From positions 573,035 to 637,034 of the forward strand of contig NZ_LIUT01000008.1 of NCBI RefSeq assembly GCF_001277345.1: 64,000 nt of DNA, read 5' to 3'. This DNA is from Paenibacillus solani. Lineage in GTDB: Bacteria > Bacillota > Bacilli > Paenibacillales > Paenibacillaceae. The notes under the pieces are model-generated. The model was not told the DNA's origin. It searched no databases and saw only the letters and a list, made by a program, of their open reading frames with translations. Positions 52,186-60,823 of the stretch are shown piece by piece (the first letter of the stretch is position 1; every line of letters begins with the position of its first letter). Position numbers and translations under genes: made by a program.

Positions 52186-52749
52186 ATGTTAGAGGCGTCT
52201 TTCCAATCCGGACAGCTTGCGGCGATTCTGCTGATGGCAGTTGCTCTCGGGCTAGACGCATTTTCGCTTGGTATTGGAGTCGGCATGAGAAGCGGCATGC
52301 GCTTGGCTCATATGGCGGGCATCAGCTTCATGATCGCGTTGTTTCATATGTTGATGCCGCTGCTCGGCTTATTCGCCGGGCGCTATGTAGGTATGCTGCT
52401 TGGTCATGTTACGGGATTTGCAGCAGGTGGACTGCTGCTTCTGCTCGGCGGGCATATGATGTATAACGCCTGGAAAGGCGGAGAAGGTCTGCCAATCCAT
52501 CCTACCGCTTTCTGGGGTATGCTATTATTCTCGCTTAGTGTCAGCATAGACTCTTTCTCGGTAGGCCTATCGCTCGGGATGTTTGTGAATGATGTGCTGC
52601 TTATCGTGATTTCCTTCGGTGTGGTGGGCGGTTTGCTGGCCATACTTGGTTTGCTGCTTGGCAGGCAAGTGAGCAATAAGCTGGGGGAATACGGTGAAAT
52701 GCTGGGCGGACTGATTTTGGTTGTATTTGGGATCATGTTTATCTTTTAA
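52186..52749 (+). CDS. mntP: Manganese efflux pump MntP
   Basis: A 187-aa, six-helix membrane exporter of Mn(II). AVALGLDAFSLGIGVGM (first helix) and SLSVSIDSFSVGLSLGM (fourth helix) carry the paired acidic residues (Asp in LDAFS and IDSFS) of the family. ATG 52186 is 7 nt after GGGGG (52174-52178), whereas several upstream in-frame ATGs lack a ribosome binding site. It lies between ywlC and ywlE as Bacillus ywlD does. No manganese riboswitch is visible in the short gap upstream. Confidence 0.9.
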   Translation: MLEASFQSGQLAAILLMAVALGLDAFSLGIGVGMRSGMRLAHMAGISFMIALFHMLMPLLGLFAGRYVGMLLGHVTGFAAGGLLLLLGGHMMYNAWKGGEGLPIHPTAFWGMLLFSLSVSIDSFSVGLSLGMFVNDVLLIVISFGVVGGLLAILGLLLGRQVSNKLGEYGEMLGGLILVVFGIMFIF

Positions 52750-52802
52750 CACTATATTTGTTACAATAACTCCAAGAATCTACTAACGGGAGGTACGGGC
52801 CT

Positions 52803-53390
52803 GTGAAAAAAATACTGTTCGTCTGCACGGGGAATACCTGCCGCAGTCCAATGGCTGAAGGCATGCTGCGGAAGCTGGCCAAACAACGGGGCATCCCGCT
52901 GGAGGCTCAATCTGCCGGGGTTTCGGCCGTGGACGGAATGCCGGTCTCTCACCATGCACAGGGAATCCTGCAGGATCAGGATATTCAAGAGCGCTTGGTA
53001 TCCAAGGCTTTGACAGCGAATCTGGTGGAATGGGCAGATTTGATTCTGACATTAACCCAGTCGCATAAGCACTACGCCATCCGGCAGTTCCCGCACGCCG
53101 CAGACAAGATGCATACGCTGAAAGAGTTTGTTGAGGATGATCGCAGAGTGCTGGAAGACTTACGGGAGCTGGATAGCTTATACGCTTCGCTTGAGTTGGC
53201 CAGATCGCTGGGTCGGAAAGTCAGTGACAGCGAGCGCGAGCGTCTGATCGAGCTGAGCCAGCGCATGCCAAGTTTCGATATCTCTGATCCTTTCGGTGGT
53301 TCGCGGGAGGATTATGAAGCGACGGCAGCAGAGATTCGGACGGCGCTGTTCCGTCTGCTGGACAAGCTGGAAGGTGACCTGCCCGAGTAG
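52803..53390 (+). CDS. ywlE: Protein-arginine-phosphatase (YwlE-like)
   Basis: A 195-aa low-molecular-weight phosphatase that reverses McsB-type arginine phosphorylation. The P-loop CTGNTCRS (Cys8-Ser15) is complete. Thr12 corresponds to Thr11 of Bacillus YwlE, which confers phospho-arginine selectivity over phosphotyrosine. The general-acid Asp region, EDDRRVLEDLRELDS, and the C-terminal SDPFGGSREDYEATAAEI (DPF/Y loop) are present. It is longer than the 150-aa Bacillus enzyme because of an insert at about residues 85-135. GTG 52803 has GGAGGT upstream. Confidence 0.92.
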   Translation: MKKILFVCTGNTCRSPMAEGMLRKLAKQRGIPLEAQSAGVSAVDGMPVSHHAQGILQDQDIQERLVSKALTANLVEWADLILTLTQSHKHYAIRQFPHAADKMHTLKEFVEDDRRVLEDLRELDSLYASLELARSLGRKVSDSERERLIELSQRMPSFDISDPFGGSREDYEATAAEIRTALFRLLDKLEGDLPE

Positions 53391-53558
53391 GATTAATCGC
53401 TACGCGAAACAGAAACATTTATGGGGATAAAAAGCCACTTGCCTTTCACTCCATATTGATTTAAGATGAAGTTGAAAAACTATGGAATCCGATGTAACTG
53501 GCGACGAAGTGGATGAAACCACGGTGGAGCATCGGACGATACGGCCGGTCGCCTGGGC

Positions 53559-53602
53559 AAAGAGCAATTGGAGCACAACACGTGCGCCGACTGCTCTTTT
53601 TT
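53559..53602 (+). terminator. Terminator of the tsaC-mntP-ywlE unit
   Basis: AAAGAGCA (53559-53566) pairs with TGCTCTTT (53592-53599). TTGG/CCGA and GCAC/GTGC pairing continue inside with single mismatches, and six Ts follow. The 289-bp gap before rpiB otherwise shows nothing supportable. Confidence 0.85.
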
Positions 53603-53679
53603 CGTCTTTTGCGTCTCATTTGGGTTATAATGAAACAAGCTAAAACGCAAAAGCGAACATACAAGGGGGTTTTTCATAG

Positions 53680-54135
53680 ATGAAGATTGCATTGGGTACA
53701 GATCATGCCGGCATTCGTCTGAAAGAGGAAATTGTTGAGGTCATTCGGGGTCTTGGACACGAGGTGGAGGATCTTGGCTGCGGCTGTTCCGATTCCGTGG
53801 ATTATCCCGATTATGCACTGCCGGTATGCGAGAAGGTAGTCTCCGGTGAAGCTGATCGCGGAATTCTGATCTGCGGCACAGGAATCGGCATGAGCATCGC
53901 TGCCAACAAGGTACCGGGAATCCGGTGTGCGCTGACGCATGATGTGTTCTCGGCCAAAGCGACACGCGAGCATAATGACAGCAATGTGATTGCACTGGGC
54001 GAACGTGTGGTCGGTCCCGGACTGGCTGCGGAAATCGTCAGCGCATGGCTGACAACCGATTTCAGTCATGGCGAGCGTCATGTCGGCCGTGTGAACAAGA
54101 TCAAGGCCATCGAGGAACGATATCTGAAGAATTAG
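53680..54135 (+). CDS. rpiB: Ribose-5-phosphate isomerase B
   Basis: A 151-aa RpiB/LacAB-family isomerase interconverting ribose 5-phosphate and ribulose 5-phosphate. MKIALGTDHAGIRLKEEI, YALPVCEKVVSGEADRGILICGTGIGMSIAANKVPGIRC (with the catalytic Cys in ICGTGIG) and THDVFSAKATREHNDSNVI are all characteristic. AAGGGGG lies 10 nt before ATG 53680. Order as in Bacillus (ywlF). Confidence 0.96.
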   Translation: MKIALGTDHAGIRLKEEIVEVIRGLGHEVEDLGCGCSDSVDYPDYALPVCEKVVSGEADRGILICGTGIGMSIAANKVPGIRCALTHDVFSAKATREHNDSNVIALGERVVGPGLAAEIVSAWLTTDFSHGERHVGRVNKIKAIEERYLKN

Positions 54136-54235
54136 TCTATAGCCATTACCGCTGAGGTCGCTAAGCGACTGGCAGGGTCCATGGTGCAGAAGGGAAGAAG
54201 CTTCTTCAGTGATAAAACATCGGGAGGACTATGAC

Positions 54236-54820
54236 ATGACCGATATCTCCAAGATTTCCTTGTCTGAACAGACAGCGAGCATTGTCCGTGAACTGGCCGA
54301 AGCGGCCGTCTTAGGCCCGGGCAAAGTGCTGGTCATCGGAGCCAGCACCAGCGAAGTAGCCGGACGCCGGATCGGAACGGGAGGCGCACTTGAAACAGCG
54401 CAGCAGCTCCTTCAGGGCATTGCCGAGGTTCAAGCTGAATTCGGGTTCGCTGTCGTATATCAATGCTGTGAGCATTTGAACCGTGCGCTTGTTATGGAGC
54501 GTGAACTGCTCGAGCGTCTTCGCTTGACGGAGGTGGCAGCTGTGCCTATTCCGGGAGCAGGCGGCTCCATGGCCTCGGCAGCTTACCGCAGTATGACCGA
54601 TCCTTGCCTTGCAGAATCCATCGAGGCCCATGCGGGAGTCGACATCGGTGAGACGCTGATCGGCATGCATTTGCGGAGAGTGGCGGTTCCGTTCAGGCCA
54701 AGCGGGCGTTACATCGGTGAGGCTCGCGTGACTGCTGCCTATACCCGGCCGAAGCTGATTGGCGGAGAGCGGGCGGTATACCAGCTTGAGCAGAAGGATG
54801 ATTCCGCGCTGTGCGATTGA
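54236..54820 (+). CDS. ywlG: YwlG/TIGR01440-family protein (DUF436)
   Basis: A 194-aa cytosolic protein of unknown function. Conserved-looking parts are VIGASTSEVAGRRIGTGG, QCCEHLNRALVMERE and the Gly-rich PGAGGSMASAAY. ATG 54236 is 8 nt after GGGAGG (54222-54227). It lies between rpiB and glyA as in Bacillus, 86 nt before glyA. Glutathione- or nucleotide-related roles have been guessed for relatives, but nothing here supports a specific one. Confidence 0.88.
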   Translation: MTDISKISLSEQTASIVRELAEAAVLGPGKVLVIGASTSEVAGRRIGTGGALETAQQLLQGIAEVQAEFGFAVVYQCCEHLNRALVMERELLERLRLTEVAAVPIPGAGGSMASAAYRSMTDPCLAESIEAHAGVDIGETLIGMHLRRVAVPFRPSGRYIGEARVTAAYTRPKLIGGERAVYQLEQKDDSALCD

Positions 54821-54906
54821 TTCGTATGAAAGCTCATTTTTGCAAGTCGTAAACCTGAAGTCTTGATGGTGAAACAAAAAACGATCGATTATGGGAGGAT
54901 AAAAAC

Positions 54907-56157
54907 ATGATGGAACATTTGCGGAAGAATGACCCGGCTGTATTGGAAGCTATGGATTTGGAATTGAAGCGTCAGCGCAGCAACATCGAGCTGATTGCAT
55001 CCGAGAACATTGTCAGCGAAGCGGTTATAGAAGCCATGGGGAGCGTACTGACGAATAAATATGCGGAAGGCTATCCTGGCAAACGCTACTACGGTGGCTG
55101 TGAGCGCGTGGACATCGTGGAAGATATCGCCCGTGACCGTGCCAAAGAATTGTTCGGAGCCGAGCATGTCAACGTTCAGCCGCACTCCGGTGCCCAAGCG
55201 AACATGGCTGTCTATTTGGCAGCGCTCAAGCCTGGCGATACCGTGCTCGGCATGAACTTGGCTCATGGCGGACACTTGACGCACGGAAGTCCGGTTAATG
55301 CTTCGGGCCTGCTGTACAACTTTGTTGCCTACGGCGTGCAGGAAGACACATTCCTGATCGATTACGATGAAGTCCGTAAAGCGGCATTCAAGCATCGCCC
55401 TCGCATGATTGTGGCGGGCGCAAGCGCTTATCCTCGTGTCATCGATTTCGAGAAGCTGGCTGCCATTGCGAACGATGTTGGCGCATTGTTCATGGTCGAT
55501 ATGGCTCATATCGCGGGTCTCGTAGCAGCTGGAGTTCATCCGAGCCCGGTTCCGCATGCCCACTTTGTAACCACTACAACGCACAAGACCCTCCGCGGAC
55601 CGCGCGGCGGCATGATTCTGTGCAAACAAGCTTGGGCACAAGCGATCGACAAAGCTGTATTCCCGGGTTCCCAGGGCGGACCGCTTATGCATGTCATTGC
55701 TTCCAAGGCTGTAGCGCTTGGCGAAGCATTGGATCCGTCTTTCAAGACTTATGCAGAGAACGTTGTGAAGAATGCAAAAGTGCTGGCTGATACGCTGATC
55801 GAGGAAGGATTGAATATCGTTTCCGGCGGAACGGATAATCATTTGATGCTGGTCGATACACGCAATCTGGACATCACCGGTAAAGATGCGGAAAAAGTTC
55901 TGGATTCTATCGGAATTACCGTGAATAAGAATGCTATCCCGTTTGATCCGACCAGTCCGTTCGTCACGAGCGGTATCCGCATCGGTACGCCTGCGATTAC
56001 TTCCCGCGGCATGGATGAGCAAGCGATGGTAACAATCGCGAAAATCATTGCGATGACCTTGAAGCAGCCTAAAGACGAGGCGACGCTTGCAGAAGCAAGC
56101 CGTTTGGTGGCTGAGCTTACAGACCAATACCCTCTTTATACTGAAATGAAATATTAA
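54907..56157 (+). CDS. glyA: Serine hydroxymethyltransferase
   Basis: A 416-aa PLP enzyme converting serine and tetrahydrofolate to glycine and 5,10-methylene-tetrahydrofolate. The PLP lysine is in TTTTHKTLRGPRGG. IELIASENIVSEAV, GKRYYGGCERVDIVE, NVQPHSGAQANMAVY and FMVDMAHIAGLVAAG are family signatures. The length is typical. GGGAGG precedes ATG 54907 by about 7 nt; ATG 54910 is also possible. A terminator follows. Confidence 0.97.
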   Translation: MMEHLRKNDPAVLEAMDLELKRQRSNIELIASENIVSEAVIEAMGSVLTNKYAEGYPGKRYYGGCERVDIVEDIARDRAKELFGAEHVNVQPHSGAQANMAVYLAALKPGDTVLGMNLAHGGHLTHGSPVNASGLLYNFVAYGVQEDTFLIDYDEVRKAAFKHRPRMIVAGASAYPRVIDFEKLAAIANDVGALFMVDMAHIAGLVAAGVHPSPVPHAHFVTTTTHKTLRGPRGGMILCKQAWAQAIDKAVFPGSQGGPLMHVIASKAVALGEALDPSFKTYAENVVKNAKVLADTLIEEGLNIVSGGTDNHLMLVDTRNLDITGKDAEKVLDSIGITVNKNAIPFDPTSPFVTSGIRIGTPAITSRGMDEQAMVTIAKIIAMTLKQPKDEATLAEASRLVAELTDQYPLYTEMKY

Positions 56158-56190
56158 TCACAGCTTCGCAAGCAATTACAGGTTATGATG

Positions 56191-56226
56191 AAGGGACCCC
56201 CTGAAGCAGGTGGGTTCCTTTTTTTA
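56191..56226 (+). terminator. Terminator of glyA
   Basis: AAGGGACCC (56191-56199) pairs with GGGTTCCTT (56212-56220) with one G-T wobble, followed by a long T-run. Confidence 0.9.
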
Positions 56227-56385
56227 TTGGACCCATCATTTTTTGCTGGATGCGGCTTCTCATCTCCCGGTCAGGTTGGTTTTTAGGAAGCATCAATATA
56301 GGCAGAAATGGAAAACCTAGGTTGAAGGAGATGGCGATCCAGTTACAGGGTCAAAACTCCGGGAAATAAACATGACTACGGCAGG

Positions 56386-56414
56386 TGTCAATTGACGAAA
56401 GGGAATGATATAAT
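56386..56414 (+). promoter_or_regulatory. Extended minus-10 promoter of upp
   Basis: TGATATAAT, with the hexamer at 56409-56414, has the TG of an extended minus-10. The best minus-35 at 17 bp is TGTCAA (56386-56391). A TTGACG at 56392-56397 is too close to serve. Confidence 0.65.
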
Positions 56415-56492
56415 AGACAAGATTTATGGAGCTCACAAATATAAACGCCCATATTGATATCACATTTGTACTCAAAACCGGAGGGACCTGAC

Positions 56493-57122
56493 ATGGGAAA
56501 ATTGGTGATTTGTGATCACCCGTTGATTCAACACAAACTTACATTTATTCGCGATATGCGGACTAACACAAAAGACTTTCGCGAATTGGTTGATGAAGTT
56601 GCGACTTTGATGGCTTATGAAATTACGCGGGAGGTTCCTCTCGAATCGATATCCGTACAGACGCCTGTAGCGGAAACGCAGGGAAAGGTCATATCCGGCC
56701 GAATGCTGGGGCTTATACCGATCCTGCGTGCTGGTCTTGGCATGCTGGATGGAGTAGTCAAACTGCTTCCTGCTGCTAAGGTAGGGCATGTTGGATTGTT
56801 TCGTGATCCTGAGACGCTCCAGCCTGTCGAGTATTATACGAAACTTCCAACAGACGTTACGGAGCGCGAATTGATCGTGATCGATCCGATGCTGGCGACG
56901 GGCGGATCCGCCATCGCTGCTATTGACGTGCTAAAAAAACGCGGCTGCACGCAGATTAAGATGATGAATCTGGTGGCTGCACCCGAAGGTGTGAAAGCTG
57001 TGCATGATGCTCATCCTGATGTAGACATCTATGTTGCTGCGCTTGATGAGGGACTGGATGACCATGGTTATATCGTACCGGGTCTTGGTGATGCAGGAGA
57101 TCGGCTGTACGGCACGAAATAA
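56493..57122 (+). CDS. upp: Uracil phosphoribosyltransferase
   Basis: A 209-aa salvage enzyme making UMP from uracil and PRPP. The PRPP loop is VIDPMLATGGSAIAAID (about residues 129-145), HPLIQHKLTFIRDMRTNTKDFRELVDEV is the N-terminal family segment, and YIVPGLGDAGDRLYGT closes the uracil site. ATG 56493 is 7 nt after GGAGGG (56480-56485). It is followed by mnaA at 62 bp, probably in the same transcript. Confidence 0.97.
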   Translation: MGKLVICDHPLIQHKLTFIRDMRTNTKDFRELVDEVATLMAYEITREVPLESISVQTPVAETQGKVISGRMLGLIPILRAGLGMLDGVVKLLPAAKVGHVGLFRDPETLQPVEYYTKLPTDVTERELIVIDPMLATGGSAIAAIDVLKKRGCTQIKMMNLVAAPEGVKAVHDAHPDVDIYVAALDEGLDDHGYIVPGLGDAGDRLYGTK

Positions 57123-57184
57123 GTACAAGCCGGTCCCTTCATTGGGATTCAAATATTACGCATGCAAAGAGGGGTATTTCAAAC

Positions 57185-58342
57185 ATGTCAAAAGTGAAAG
57201 TGATGACGATATTTGGGGTCCGCCCCGAAGCGATCAAGATGGCGCCGCTTATACTAGAACTTCAGCGTCATCCCGAGCATATTGAATCGGTCGTTTGCGT
57301 AACTGCGCAGCATCGCCAAATGCTGGATCAGGTGCTGGATGTGTTCAAGATTGTCCCGGATTACGATCTGGATGTGATGAAGGATCGCCAAACGCTGAAC
57401 GAAATCACCGTGCGCGTCCTGGAAGGATTGGAACCTGTTCTGCGTGAGGTCAAGCCGGATATCGTACTGGTGCATGGAGACACGCTGACTACCTTCCTGG
57501 CCAGTTATGCTGCCTTCCTCCAACAGATTCAAGTTGGTCATGTCGAAGCAGGTCTTCGCACATGGAATAAGCTGAATCCTTATCCTGAGGAGATGAATCG
57601 TCAGCTGACTGGTGTGCTGGCTGATCTTCATTTTGCTCCGACGGAATGGTCCGCGAACAATTTACGTAAGGAGAACAAGGCAGAATCTCATATCTATGTC
57701 ACAGGAAATACGGCTACGGACGTGTTCCAATATACGTTGCGTGAAGATTATACCCATCCGGTCCTGGACTGGGCGGAAGGTAAGCGTTTAATTTTAATGA
57801 CGGCTCATCGCCGGGAGTCACAAGGGGAGCCGCATCGCCAGATCTTTGAAGCGGTGAAGCGCATTGCAGATGAATTTGAAGACATTGCTATCGTATATCC
57901 TGTGCATCCGAGCCCTGCCGTCAAAGAGCCGGCTCATCGCATTCTGGGAAATCATCCGCGTATTAAGCTGATCGATCCCCTGGATATCGTGGATATGAAC
58001 AATATCTATACTCGCACGCACTTTATCATTACTGATTCGGGCGGTATGCAGGAGGAAGCTCCTTCGTTCGGCGTACCGACATTGGTGCTTCGGGAAACGA
58101 CGGAGCGTCCGGAGGGCATCGAAGCGGGGACTCTGGAGCTTGTCGGTACCCAGGAAGAGAATGTGTATGATCGAATTAAGGCTTTATTAACGGATCAAGC
58201 GCTCTATGAAAAGATGAGTAAGGCAGCAAATCCATATGGAGATGGACATGCTTCAGAGCGAATTGTCCATGCGATTTTGCACCATTTTGGCATCCAAAAA
58301 GAGCGTCCAAAAGAATTTCACAGAATGTTCACAAAGGCATAG
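57185..58342 (+). CDS. mnaA: UDP-N-acetylglucosamine 2-epimerase (non-hydrolysing)
   Basis: A 385-aa enzyme interconverting UDP-GlcNAc and UDP-ManNAc for wall teichoic acid or related surface polymers. KVMTIFGVRPEAIKMAPLI, VHGDTLTTFLASYAAF, GHVEAGLRTWNKLNPYPEEMNRQL, TAHRRESQGEP and ITDSGGMQEEAPSFGVPTLVLRETTERPEG are complete signatures. GAGGGG lies upstream of ATG 57185. It is located between upp and the atp operon, as in Bacillus. Confidence 0.96.
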   Translation: MSKVKVMTIFGVRPEAIKMAPLILELQRHPEHIESVVCVTAQHRQMLDQVLDVFKIVPDYDLDVMKDRQTLNEITVRVLEGLEPVLREVKPDIVLVHGDTLTTFLASYAAFLQQIQVGHVEAGLRTWNKLNPYPEEMNRQLTGVLADLHFAPTEWSANNLRKENKAESHIYVTGNTATDVFQYTLREDYTHPVLDWAEGKRLILMTAHRRESQGEPHRQIFEAVKRIADEFEDIAIVYPVHPSPAVKEPAHRILGNHPRIKLIDPLDIVDMNNIYTRTHFIITDSGGMQEEAPSFGVPTLVLRETTERPEGIEAGTLELVGTQEENVYDRIKALLTDQALYEKMSKAANPYGDGHASERIVHAILHHFGIQKERPKEFHRMFTKA

Positions 58343-58375
58343 TTTTCTTGATTCTGATTGACAAGGGTACAGCAT

Positions 58376-58464
58376 ACAGTTGAACTGTACGGTTGTCGCG
58401 GTGTTTTGTGCAATTTAAATTGCTCAAAACGCCGATTCTACACGGTAAATCGATAAAATCGATT
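58376..58464. repeat. Three stacked palindromes upstream of the atp promoter
   Basis: There are three: ACAGTTGAACTGT (58376-58388); a hairpin with arms GTTTTG/CAAAAC enclosing the perfect palindrome GCAATTTAAATTGC (58403-58430); and AATCGAT-AAA-ATCGATT (58448-58464). None has a T-run, although the middle one may help end mnaA. They could be operators for the atp promoter that begins at 58467. Confidence 0.65.
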
Positions 58465-58466
58465 CA

Positions 58467-58496
58467 TTGACAAACTCTTGTAATATTCAGTAAAAT
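58467..58496 (+). promoter_or_regulatory. Sigma-A promoter of the atp operon
   Basis: A consensus TTGACA (58467-58472), an 18-bp spacer and TAAAAT (58491-58496) end 20 bp before the first atp codon, so the leader is only about 13-15 nt. A short leader with little room for a ribosome binding site is notable. Confidence 0.7.
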
Positions 58497-58516
58497 GAGT
58501 TGGGATTAGAGGTTAT

Positions 58517-58750
58517 ATGAAAAATCCGAAAAGTCAAGACAGCCCTTGGCTGATAGCGCTATATATTAGCGGGGGCGGTGGTTTGCTGGCTGTATATATC
58601 GTAACCGGTTTTTTTGCTGGAAGATGGCTGGCTGAATGGCTGGACGGGCCCAGATACTGGTTGGCGATTGGAACCGTTTTAGGGCTCTTTACAGGGATTT
58701 TGAATATTGCTCTTCTCATTAAGAAGTTTTTGGGGGCGCAAAGTGAATGA
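58517..58750 (+). CDS. atpZ: AtpZ-like F-type ATPase accessory protein
   Basis: A 77-aa protein with two transmembrane helices (about residues 12-35 and 46-70) and the AtpZ pattern YISGGGGLLAVYIVTGFFAGRWL. AtpZ and AtpI are thought to assist assembly of the c-ring or to carry Mg or Ca ions. It opens the ATP synthase operon. Its last 8 bp overlap the start of atpI. Confidence 0.82.
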   Translation: MKNPKSQDSPWLIALYISGGGGLLAVYIVTGFFAGRWLAEWLDGPRYWLAIGTVLGLFTGILNIALLIKKFLGAQSE

Positions 58751-59123
58751 TTTGACAACATCCATTGTGAACGGTGTAACTAGGGTATCGATACTCTTAT
58801 TATCTGCTTTGTTTTTGGGATGGGCGTTATACCCGGATTATCGACCGGAGGAATCTGGGTTGATCTTGGGAATCGTTGGCGGTTTGTTCAACGTCCGCTT
58901 TCTTTCCATTAAAGTAAGGCAGCTTGTGGACTTGGCCGTGAGCCAGGAGCGCAGACGGTTCAGCTTTGGATTCGTCACAAGACTTTGCATCGCGTTTTTA
59001 ATCGTGATGATGGCAGCCAAGCTCGAACAAGTATCGCTCGGTGCTACGATCATTGGCCTGTTCATTCCCCAATTGTTGATGATTCCGGTCAGCATTATTG
59101 TTAGCTTGAGAATGAAGAATTGA
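58743..59123 (+). CDS. atpI: ATP synthase protein I
   Basis: A 126-aa, four-helix membrane protein of the AtpI family, which assists c-ring assembly. GTG 58743, after GGGGGC, overlaps the end of atpZ by 8 bp and indicates coupled translation. Hydrophobic segments lie at about residues 10-28, 37-54, 74-93 and 100-122, separated by the basic loop SQERRRFSFGF. It is followed by atpB at 34 bp. Confidence 0.82.
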   Translation: MNDLTTSIVNGVTRVSILLLSALFLGWALYPDYRPEESGLILGIVGGLFNVRFLSIKVRQLVDLAVSQERRRFSFGFVTRLCIAFLIVMMAAKLEQVSLGATIIGLFIPQLLMIPVSIIVSLRMKN

Positions 59124-59157
59124 TCAGCGCTAATTGGAAAGGGGTGAAAACAATTAT

Positions 59158-59925
59158 ATGCATGATTCACCGATTATTGATCTAGGTGGATTTCGACTTG
59201 ATCTATCAGCCGTCATTATGTTGCTAGTGACTTGTATCATTGTCTTCGTACTGGCGAGGCTGGCCGTTCGTAATCTGTCTGTCGAAAACCCTTCCAAAAT
59301 GCAAAACTTCATGGAGTGGGTCGTAGAATTTGTGCAAGGCATCGTAGCCAGTGCTATGGATTTAAAGAAGGGGAAACCCTATATATCTCTAGGTTTAACC
59401 TTGATTATATTTATCTTCGTAGCGAACTTGCTAGGATTGCCGTTTGCTATTATCACAGACTTGCCTGCTGATTTTAAAGTGTTCGGTCATACGATTGAAG
59501 CTACGAGAGGTCTGCAAGATGGCCATATGGCTCACGTTCTCTGGTGGAAATCACCGACAGCTGACATCTCCATTACAGCAGGTTTAGCAATCGTTGTGTT
59601 CTTCTTGATGAACTACCTGGGTCTGAAGCTGAATCGCAAGCATTACCTGAAGCATTACATCGAACCGTTCCCGATCTTCCTGCCGCTCAATATCATTGAG
59701 AACCTGGCAAAACCGATCGCTCTGGCAATCCGTTTGTTTGCTAACATCTTCGCAGGTGAGGTACTCATCACGGTAATCCTGAAAATGGGATACTTCGGTA
59801 TACCGTTCCTGGCCGTATGGCAAGGGTTCAGTATATTTATCGGTGCATTGCAGGCTTTCATCTTTACGATCTTGACCATGGTTTATATCGCACAAACCAC
59901 GGTTCACGAAGAAGAAGCGCATTAA
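59158..59925 (+). CDS. atpB: ATP synthase F0 subunit a
   Basis: A 255-aa membrane stator subunit forming the proton half-channels against the c-ring. The essential Arg is in AKPIALAIRLFANIFAGEVL (about residue 180), with the family stretch LPLNIIENLAKPI. ATG 59158 is 10 nt after AAGGGGTGA (59139-59147). Length and helix number are usual for Firmicutes. Confidence 0.96.
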   Translation: MHDSPIIDLGGFRLDLSAVIMLLVTCIIVFVLARLAVRNLSVENPSKMQNFMEWVVEFVQGIVASAMDLKKGKPYISLGLTLIIFIFVANLLGLPFAIITDLPADFKVFGHTIEATRGLQDGHMAHVLWWKSPTADISITAGLAIVVFFLMNYLGLKLNRKHYLKHYIEPFPIFLPLNIIENLAKPIALAIRLFANIFAGEVLITVILKMGYFGIPFLAVWQGFSIFIGALQAFIFTILTMVYIAQTTVHEEEAH

Positions 59926-60020
59926 TAAGCTCGGCCGAAACGTGCCGGCTAATCGGCAATTTCGAAAGAGATCTATTATATTAACTAAATTAGAACCATA
60001 TTTAAGGAGGAAATTTATCA

Positions 60021-60233
60021 ATGGAATTTTTAGCAGCAGCTATTGCAGTAGGTTTGGGCGCGTTGGGCGCAGGTTTGGGTAACGGTATGATCGTAAGTAG
60101 AACAGTAGAATCTATCGCTCGTCAACCGGAAGCTCGCGGTCCGTTGCAAACAACGATGTTTATCGGTGTTGGTATCGTCGAGGTAGTTCCACTCGCTGCT
60201 ACCGTTATTGCTTTCTTGATCATGTTTTCTTAA
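60021..60233 (+). CDS. atpE: ATP synthase F0 subunit c
   Basis: A 70-aa two-helix proteolipid that forms the rotor ring. The ion-binding carboxylate is Glu54 in GVGIVEVVPLAATVI, the polar loop is ARQPEARG, and the first helix has the GxGxGxG-type stripe GLGALGAGLGNGM. The residues around Glu54 do not show the Gln and Ser/Thr pattern of sodium-binding rings, so it is probably proton-driven. AAGGAGG lies upstream of ATG 60021. Confidence 0.97.
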   Translation: MEFLAAAIAVGLGALGAGLGNGMIVSRTVESIARQPEARGPLQTTMFIGVGIVEVVPLAATVIAFLIMFS

Positions 60234-60331
60234 TAAGAATACAACGGTTTGGCGGGGAGGGCCGATGCCATCCGCGCCTTCGTTTTGTTAAGAACTGCAA
60301 TTCGCATTAACGGAAAGGAGTGACTTCATCC

Positions 60332-60823
60332 ATGGGAGAAGTACTTTGGGAGAATATTATAGTCTCAATTCTTGCATTTGCTATTCTGTACTTTCTGCTT
60401 AATAAATATGCTTTCGGTAAATTGTTTGCAATTATGGAGCAGCGTCGGGAATTGGTCGTGAGCCAGCTCGACGAAGCTTCCAAAACTCGCGAACAGGCAC
60501 ATGTCTATGTAGAAGAGCAGAAGCAAGCGCTGAACCAAGCGCGTCAAGAAGCTCATGAGATCATCGAACGTTCCAAGCAAACGAGCAACAAGCAGGCTGA
60601 ACAGATTTTGGAACTGGCTAAAGAGGAAGCGGATCGCATCAAAGTCGATGCTGTACGCGAAATCGAGAGCGAGAAAACGAAAGCCGTGGCAGAGCTTCGC
60701 GGTGAAATCGGCAGCGTTTCCGTTAAGATCGCTGAGAAGCTGATTGAACGTGAAGTGAAGAATGACCAAGCTCAAGAAGAACTGGTGGACCAATACCTTA
60801 AAGAGGTAGGAGGCAGATCATGA
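60332..60823 (+). CDS. atpF: ATP synthase F0 subunit b
   Basis: A 163-aa peripheral-stalk subunit. One N-terminal membrane helix (about residues 5-28) is followed by a long charged coiled coil (KYAFGKLFAIMEQRRELVVSQLDEA ... LIEREVKNDQAQEELVDQYLKEVG). ATG 60332 is 11 nt after AAGGAG (60315-60320); GTG 60320 overlaps it. The stop overlaps the atpH start by 4 bp (ATGA). Confidence 0.94.
   Translation: MGEVLWENIIVSILAFAILYFLLNKYAFGKLFAIMEQRRELVVSQLDEASKTREQAHVYVEEQKQALNQARQEAHEIIERSKQTSNKQAEQILELAKEEADRIKVDAVREIESEKTKAVAELRGEIGSVSVKIAEKLIEREVKNDQAQEELVDQYLKEVGGRS

Larger units (their letters stand above)
56158..56492. other. Intergenic region between glyA and upp
   Basis: 335 bp with the glyA terminator (56191-56226) and an extended minus-10 promoter (56386-56414). 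I see no riboswitch or gene in the remainder. Confidence 0.65.
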
